NCBI RefSeq assembly: GCF_020536995.1
Contig: NC_068369.1
Coordinates: 17,362,921-17,426,920 of the forward strand
DNA length: 64,000 nt
Source: Dreissena polymorpha
Lineage: Eukaryota; Mollusca; Bivalvia; Myida; Dreissenidae
Direction: 5' to 3'
The notes below the pieces were generated by a model, which worked only from the letters and a program-made list of their open reading frames with translations, did not search any database and was not told the origin of the DNA. The position numbers and the translations under genes are program-made. Positions 56,331 through 64,000 of the stretch are shown piece after piece (positions within the stretch are counted from its first letter, which is position 1; every line of letters begins with the position of its first letter).

Positions 56331-56950
56331 ACCGTTTTTTTGCAGAGAGCGCGGCTCATATAAATATATTTTGTATTCTTTTTAAATAAATTACGCAACC
56401 GAGGCGTACATTTAACATTAAATTCTTCAAGCTTTCCTTGTTGTGCATAACAAAGCTGCAAACGGCGTTAATCCATTAAAACAATGTTTATTAAGTTTAA
56501 TATTTAAGTTAACTTAAGTTTATTAAGTATTATTAGGTAAACAAAATGAAAGACTTCGTTTAAAATTGAGACAATCTACGACATACGCTAAATAAAGGTT
56601 TAACAATTCAGTTATTTTATGCGTGTTTGACGACATGAAACGTGTTGTTGTTATTCATTCATTGTTTATTTAAATACAGTAAAACTCGTTTAAACATTTG
56701 AATTACAATAGCATTAGCATCGTTTTGTATTTTATGTCCTAAAGATTGTGAATTCCTTGTTTTTTTAATTTGTTAAATGTCAACACTATAAGAGTTGGTC
56801 ATACACCAAATAAAACAATTTTGGTAGGTTTGATACTACATTCTAATATTAATAACATACTCCAGTCTGGCAACGACGTCGATTATCAAAATACAATGTA
56901 TGTATACCTTGTAGGTACACAAACAAAGGATGTTATCAGCACGACAACAG

Positions 56951-59900
56951 TGTCGGATTCCACATCTTCTGACACAATTACGGCCACATCTTCTGACAGC
57001 ATTACACCAACATCTTCTGATACCATTACAGTCACATCTTCTGACACAATTACGACCACATCTTCTGACACCATTACAGTCACATCTTCTGACACAATTA
57101 CGGCCACATCCTCTGACAGCATTACACCCACATCTTCTGATACCATTACAGTCACATCTTCTGACACAATTACGGCCACATCTTCTGACACAATAACGGC
57201 CACATCTTCTGATACCATTACAGTCACATCTTCTGACACAATAACGGCCACATCTTCTGATACCATTACAGTCACATCTTCTGACACAATTACGGCCACA
57301 TCTTCTGACAGCATTACAACAGCGTCTTCTGAAACCATTACAGTCACATCGTCTGACACAATAACGGGCACATCTTCTGATACCATTACAGTCACATCTT
57401 CTGACACAATTACGGCCACATCTTCTGATACCATAACAGTCACACCTTCTGATACAAGTACGGCCACATCTTCTGATACCATAACAGTCACATCTTCTGA
57501 CACAATTACGGCCACATCCTCTGACAGCATTACACCCACATCTTCTGATACCATTACAGTCACATCTTCTGACACAATTACGGCAACATCTTCTGACAGC
57601 ATTACACCCACATCTTCTCATACCATTACAGTCACATCTTCTGACACAATTACGGCCACATCTTCTGACACCATTACAGTCACATCTTCTGACACAATTA
57701 CGGCCTCATCCTCTGACAGCATTACACCCACATCTTCTGATACCATTACAGTCACATCTTCTGACACAATTACGGCCACATCTTCTGACACAATAACGGC
57801 CACATCTTCTGATACCATTACAGTCACATCTTCTGACACAATTACGGCCACTTCTTCTGACATCATTACACCAACATCTTCTGATACAATTACAGTCACA
57901 TCGTCTGACACAATTACGGACACATCTTCTGATACCATAACAGTCACATCTTCTGACACAATTACGGCCACATCTTCTGATACCATTACAGTCACATCGT
58001 CTGACACAATAACGGCCACATCTTCTGATACCATAACAGTCACATCTTCTGACACAATTACGGCCACATCTTCCGACACAATAACGGCCACATCTTCTGA
58101 TACCATTACAGTCACATCTTCTGACACAATAACGGCCACATCTTCTGATACCATTACAGTCACATCTTCTGACACAATTACGGCCACATCTTCTGACAGC
58201 ATTACAACAGCGTCTTCGGAAACCATTACAGTCACATCGTCTGACACAATAACGGGAACATCTTCTGATACCATTACAGTCACATCTTCTGACACAATTA
58301 CGGCCACATCTTCTGATACCATAACAGTCACACCTTCTGATACAAGTACGGCCACATCTTCTGATACCATAACAGTCACATCTTCTGACACAATTACGGC
58401 CACATCCTCTGACAGCATTACACCCATTTCTACTGATACCATTACAGTCACATCTTCTGACACAATTACGGCAACATCTTCTGACAGCATTACACCCACA
58501 TCTTCTCATACCATTACAGTCACATCTTCTGACAAAATTACGGCCACATCTTCTGACACCATTACAGTCACATCTTCTGACACAATTACGGCCTCATCCT
58601 CTGACAGCATTACACCCACATCTTCTGATACCATTACAGTCACATCTTCTGACACAATTACGGCCACATCTTCTGACACAATAACGGCCACATCTTCTGA
58701 TACCATTACAGTCACATCTTCTGACACAATTACGGCCACTTCTTCTGACATCATTACACAAACATCTTCTGATACAATTACAGTCACATCCTCTGACACA
58801 ATTACGGACACATCTTCTGATACCATTACAGTCACATCTTCTGACACAATTACGGCCACATCTTCTGATACCATTACAGTCACATCGTCTGACACAATAA
58901 CGGCCACATCTTCTGATACCATAACAGTCACATCTTCTGACACAATTACGGCAACATCTTCCGACACAATAACGGCCACATCTTCTGATACCATTACAGT
59001 CACATCTTCTGACACAATTACGGCCACATCTTCTGACAGCATTACACCCACATCTTCTGATACAATTACAGTCACATCTTCTGACACAATTACGACCACA
59101 TCTTCTGATACCATTACAGTCACATCTTCTGACACAATTACGGCCACATCTTCTGATACCATTACAGTCACATCTTCTGACACAATTACGGCCACATCCT
59201 CTGATATCATTACACCCACATCTTCTGATACCATTACAGTCATATCTTCTGACACAATTACGGCCACATCTTCTGACACAATAACGGCCACATCTTCTTA
59301 TACCATTACAGTCACATCTTCTGACACAATTACGGCCACATCCTCTGACAGCATTACACCCCACATCTTCTGATACCATTACAGTCACATCTTCTGACAC
59401 AATTACGGCCACATCTTCTGACACAATAACGGCCACATCTTCTGATACCATGACAGTCACATCTTCTGATACAATTACGGCAACATATTCTGATACCATT
59501 ACAGTCACATCTTCTGACACAATTACGGCCACATCCTCTGACAGCATTACACCCACATCTTCTGATACCATTACAGTCACATCTTCCGACACAATTACGG
59601 CCACATCTTCTGATACCATTACAGTCACATCTTCTGACACAATTACGGCCACATCTTCTGATACCATAACAGTCACATCTTCTGACACAATTACGGCCAC
59701 ATCTTCTGATACCTTTACAGTCACTTCTTCTGACACAATTACGGCCACATCTTCTGATACCATTACAGTCACATCTTCTGACACAATTACGGCCACATCT
59801 TCTGACACAACTACGGCCACATCTTCTGATACCATTACAGTCACATCTTCTGACACAATTACGGCCACATCTTCTGATACCATTACAGTCACATCTTCTG

Positions 59901-62900
59901 ACATAATTACGGCCACATCCTCTGACAGCATTACACCCACATCTTCTGATACCATTACAATCACATCTTCTGACACAATTACGGCCACCTCTTCTGACAC
60001 CATTACAGTCACATCTTCTGACACAATTACGGCCTCATCCTCTGACAGCATTACACCCACATCTTCTGATACCATTACAGTCACATCTTCTGACACAATT
60101 ACGACCACATCTTCTGACACAATAACGGCCACATCTTCTGATACCATTACAGTCACATCTTCTGACACAATTACGGCCACATCTTCTGACAGCATTACAC
60201 CAACATCTTCTGATACAATGACAGTCACATCGTCAGACACAATTACGGACACATCTTCTGATACCATTACAGTCACATCTTCTGACATAATTACGGCCAC
60301 ATCTTCTGATACCATTACAGTCACATCGTCTGACACAATTACGGCCACATCTTCTGATGCCATAACAGTCACATATTCTGACACAATTACGGCCACATCT
60401 TCCGACACAATAACGGCAACATCTACTGATACCATTACAGTCACATCTTCTGACACAATTACGGCCACATCTTCTGACAGCATTACACCCACATCTTCTG
60501 ATACCATTACAGTCACATCTTCTGATACAATTACGGCAACATCTTCTGATACCATTACAGTCACATCTTCTGACACAATTACGGCCACATCCTCTGACAG
60601 CATTACACCCACATCTTCTGATACCATTACAGTCACATCTTCCGACACAATTACGGCCACATCTTCTGACAGCATTTCACCCACATCTTCTGATACCATT
60701 ACAGTCACATCTTCTGACACAATTACGGCCACATCTTCTGATACCATGACAGTCACATCTTCTGACACAATTACGGCCACATCCTCTGACAGCATTACAC
60801 CAACATCTTCTGATACAATTACAGTCACATCGTCTGACACAATTACGGACACATCTTCTGTTACCATTACAGTCACATCTTCTGACACAATTACGGCCAC
60901 ATCTTCTGACAGCATTACACCAACATCTTCTGATACAATTACAGTCACATCGTCAGACACAATTACGGACACATCTTCTGATACCATTACAGTCACATCT
61001 TCTGACACAATTACGGCCACATCTTCTGATACCATTACAGTCACATCGTCTGACACAATTACGGCCACATCTTCTGATGCCATAACAGTCACATCTTCTG
61101 ACACAATTACGGCCACATCTTCTGATACCATTACAGTCACATCTTCTGACACAATTACGGCCACATCTTCCGACACAATAACGGCAACATCTTCTGATAC
61201 CATTACAGTCACATCTTCTGACACAATTACGGCCACATCTTCTGACAGCATTACACCCACATCTTCTGATACCATTACAGTCACATCTTCTGATACAATT
61301 ACGGCAACATCTTCTGATACCATTACAGTCACATCTTCTGACACAATTACGGCCACATCTTCTGACAGCATTTCACCCACATCTTCTGATACCATTACAG
61401 TCTCATCTTCTGACACAATTACGGCCACATCCTCTGACAGCATTACACCCACATCTTCTGATACCATGACAGTCACATCTTCTGACACAATTACGGCCAC
61501 ATCCTCTGACAGCATTACACCCACATCTTCTGATACCATTACAGTGACATCTTCTGATACAATTACGGCAACATCTTCTGATACCATTACAGTCACATCT
61601 TCTGACACAATTACGGCCACATCCTCTGACAGCATTACACCCACATCTTCTGATACCATTACAATCACATTTTCCGACACAATTACGGCCACATCTTCTG
61701 ACAGCATTACACCCACATCTTCTGATACCATTACAGTCACATCTTCTGACACAATTACGGCCACATCTTCTGATACCATGACAGTCACATCTTCTGACAC
61801 ACTTACGGCCACATCCTCTGACAGCATTACACCCACATCTTCTGATACCATTACAGTCACATCTTCTGATACAATTACGGCAACATCTTCTGATACCATT
61901 ACAGTCACATCTTCTGACACAATTACGGCCACATCCTCTGACAGAATTACACCCACATCTTCTGATACCATTACAGTCACATCTTCTGACACAATTACGG
62001 CCACATCTTCTGATACCATGACAGTCACATCTTCTGACACAATAACGGCCACATCCTCTGACAGCATTACACCCACATCTTCTGATACCATTACAGTCAC
62101 ATCTTCTGATACAATAACGGCAACATCTTCTGATACCATTACAGTCACATCTTCTGACACAATTACGGCCACATCCTCTGACAGCATTATACCCACATCT
62201 TCTGATACCATTACAGTCACATCTTCCGACACAATTACGGCCACATCTTCTGACAGCATTACACCCACATCTTCTGATACCATTACAGTCACATCTTCTG
62301 ACACAATTACGGCCACATCTTCTGATACCATGACAGTCACATCTTCTGACACAATTACGGCCACATCCTCTGACAGCATTACACCCACATCTTCTGATAC
62401 CATTACAGTCACATCTTCTGATACAATTACGGCAACATCTTCTGATACCATTACAGTCACATCTTCTGACACAATTACGGCCACATCCTCTGACAGCATT
62501 ACACCCACATCTTCTGATACCATTACAGTCACATCTTCCGACACAATTACGGCCACATCTTCTGACAGCATTGCACCCACATCTTCTGATACCATTACAG
62601 TCACATCATCGGACACAATTACGGCCTCATCTTCTGATACCATGACAGTCACATCTTCTGACACAATTACGGCCACATCCTCTGACAGCATTACACCCAC
62701 ATCTTCTGATACCATTACAGTCACATCTTCCGACACAATTACGGCCACATCTTCTGACAGCATTACACCCACATCTTCTGATACCATTACAGTCACATCT
62801 TCTGACACAATTACGGCCACATCTTCTGATACCATGACAGTCACATCTTCTGACACAATTACGGCCACATCCTCTGACAGCATTACACCCACATCTTCTG

Positions 62901-64000
62901 ATACCATTACAGTCACATCTTCTGATACAATTACGGCAACATCTTCTGATACCATTACAGTCACATCTTCTGACACAATTACGGCCACATCCTCTGACAG
63001 CATTACACCCACATCTTCTGATACCATTACAGTCACATCTTCCGACACAATTACGGCCACATCTTCTGACAGCATTACACCCACATCTTCTGATACCATG
63101 ACAGTCACATCTTCTGACACAATTACGGCCACATCCTCTGACAGCATTACACCCACATCTTCTGATACCATTACAGTCACACCTTCTGATACAATTACGG
63201 CAACATCTTCTGATACCATTACAGTCACATCTTCTGACACAATTACGGCCACATCCTCTGACAGCATTACACCCACATCTTCTGATACCATTACAGTCAC
63301 ATCTTCCGACACAATTACGGCCACATCTTCTGACAGCATTACACCCACATCTTCTGATACCATTACAGTCACATCTTCTGACACAATTATGGCCACATCT
63401 TCTGATACCATGACAGTCACATCTTCTGACACAATTACGGCCACATCCTCTGACAGCATTACACCCACATCTTCTGATACCATTACAGTCACATCTTCTG
63501 ATACAATTACGACAACATCTTGTGATACCATTACAGTCACATCTTCTGACACAATTACGGCCACATCCTCTCACAGCATTACACCCACATCTTCTGATAC
63601 CATTACAGTCACATCTTCCGACACAATTACGGCCACATCTTCTGACAGCATTACACCCACATCTTCTGATACCATTACAGTCACATCTTCGGACACAATT
63701 ACGGCCACATCTTCTGATACCATGACAGTCACATCTTCTGACACAATTACGGCCACATCCTCTGACAGCATTACACCCACATCTTCTGATACCATTACAG
63801 TCACATCTTCCGACACAATTACGGCCACATCTTCTGACAGCATTACACCCACATCTTCTGATACCATTACAGTCACATCTTCTGACACAATTACGGCCAC
63901 ATCTTCTGATACCATGACAGTCACATCTTCTGACACAATTACGGCCACATCCTCTGACAGCATTACACCCACATCTTCTGATACCATTACAGTCACATCT
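56951..64000 (+). CDS. Gene 2 exon 2: mucin-repeat exon, runs off the window, one frameshift
   Basis: Begins after GACAACAG as in gene 1 (…SDSTSSDTITATSSD) and continues as the same 24-bp repeat to the window edge, about 293 units so far. The frame is open from the exon start until a C run at 59359-59362 that has four C instead of the usual three (ATTACACCCCACATC). This moves the frame off TSSDTIT and meets a stop at 59371-59373. Beyond it the repeat continues undisturbed in the shifted frame. Either gene 2 is a pseudogene, or this is an assembly or polymorphic indel in a homopolymer. Sushi, membrane and tail exons, if present, lie beyond the window. Confidence 0.75.
56960..64000 (+). repeat. 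24-bp coding minisatellite of gene 2, with its own higher-order repeats
   Basis: Same 24-bp unit as gene 1. Markers show an 888-bp (37-unit) duplication: ACAACAGCGTCTTC at about 57316 and 58204, and the ATCATTACACCAAC / ATCATTACACAAAC pair at about 57861 and 58749. A 720-bp spacing separates AATTACGGAC copies at 60241 and 60961. The distal part is dominated by 120-bp (five-unit) and about 312-bp periods marked by TCTTCCGACAC. These blocks are not the ones seen in gene 1. Confidence 0.95.

Larger units (their letters stand above)
44005..56950. repeat. Segmental duplication, copy 2 (5' region of gene 2)
   Basis: Colinear with 10918-16122 but about 7.7 kb longer because of inserted blocks: 45616-49378, about 50104-50530, 50886-51396, 51663-52099, about 52565-53020, and about 53345-55745. 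Removing these restores the length of copy 1. The MITE at 56161 is shared by both copies. All large length differences that I could resolve are gains in this copy. Confidence 0.9.

Noticed and set aside
58594-63564. A 1,656-codon minus-strand open frame (VMVSEDVAVIVSEDVT repeats), and similar ones at 16058-25348
   Set aside because: The 24-bp unit has no stops in four of six frames, so long open frames arise automatically. Mucin composition, splice sites and the signal peptide support only the plus TSSDTIT frame, and the minus frame even switches register at the C-run indel without stopping.

Overview
The window looks like nuclear DNA of an animal, most likely a bivalve mollusc. It is AT-rich, genes are split by kilobase introns with GT-AG sites, and there are many short inverted-repeat elements, tRNA-like modules, LINE fragments and minisatellites. 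The GAGACGCC-hairpin and TTAAAGGG(A/G)C elements are types I associate from memory with bivalve genomes such as Dreissena. The species call is an inference, not a search result.

Layout. 1-10 kb: no recognised host gene. It holds a 36-bp minisatellite (1.33-3.0 kb), a 43-bp minisatellite (4.1-4.9 kb) and a decayed 4.7-kb transposon whose long inverted ends are built of ~174-bp repeats (5.1-9.8 kb). 10.9-37.7 kb: one multi-exon plus-strand gene for a transmembrane, sushi-domain mucin. Its parts are a signal-peptide exon (13.49 kb), a single 9.2-kb exon coding for about 360 copies of an 8-residue TSSDTIT(V/A) repeat, three sushi (CCP) exons, a SEA-like membrane-proximal region, a Cys-rich segment, one transmembrane helix and a short cytoplasmic tail. 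37.8-43.5 kb: a graveyard of MITEs, foldback elements and a LINE 3' fragment. 44.0-64.0 kb: a second, paralogous copy of the 5' half of the same gene, offset by about 33 kb, with a matching signal-peptide exon (50.69 kb) and the start of its own repeat exon (56.95 kb to the window edge). The second copy carries about 8 kb of insertions that the first lacks, and its repeat exon contains a one-base C-run expansion that shifts the frame.

The two genes read as members of a tandem family of cell-surface mucins. A long, stiff, O-glycosylated, regularly acidic stalk stands on sushi domains and is anchored by one helix, with tyrosine motifs inside. Most of the variation lies in the stalk, which shows nested duplication at 24 bp, about 120 bp, about 700-900 bp and 2.3 kb. 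Because the two 5' regions align, each copy serves as an empty site for insertions in the other. This gives direct evidence for TTAA-targeting MITEs and for a templated 57-bp insertion at the 5' end of a LINE.

Limits: exon boundaries were set by eye from splice consensus and phase. Two joints near the 3' end of gene 1 do not give the frame I would expect. Sequence identities are by-eye estimates.
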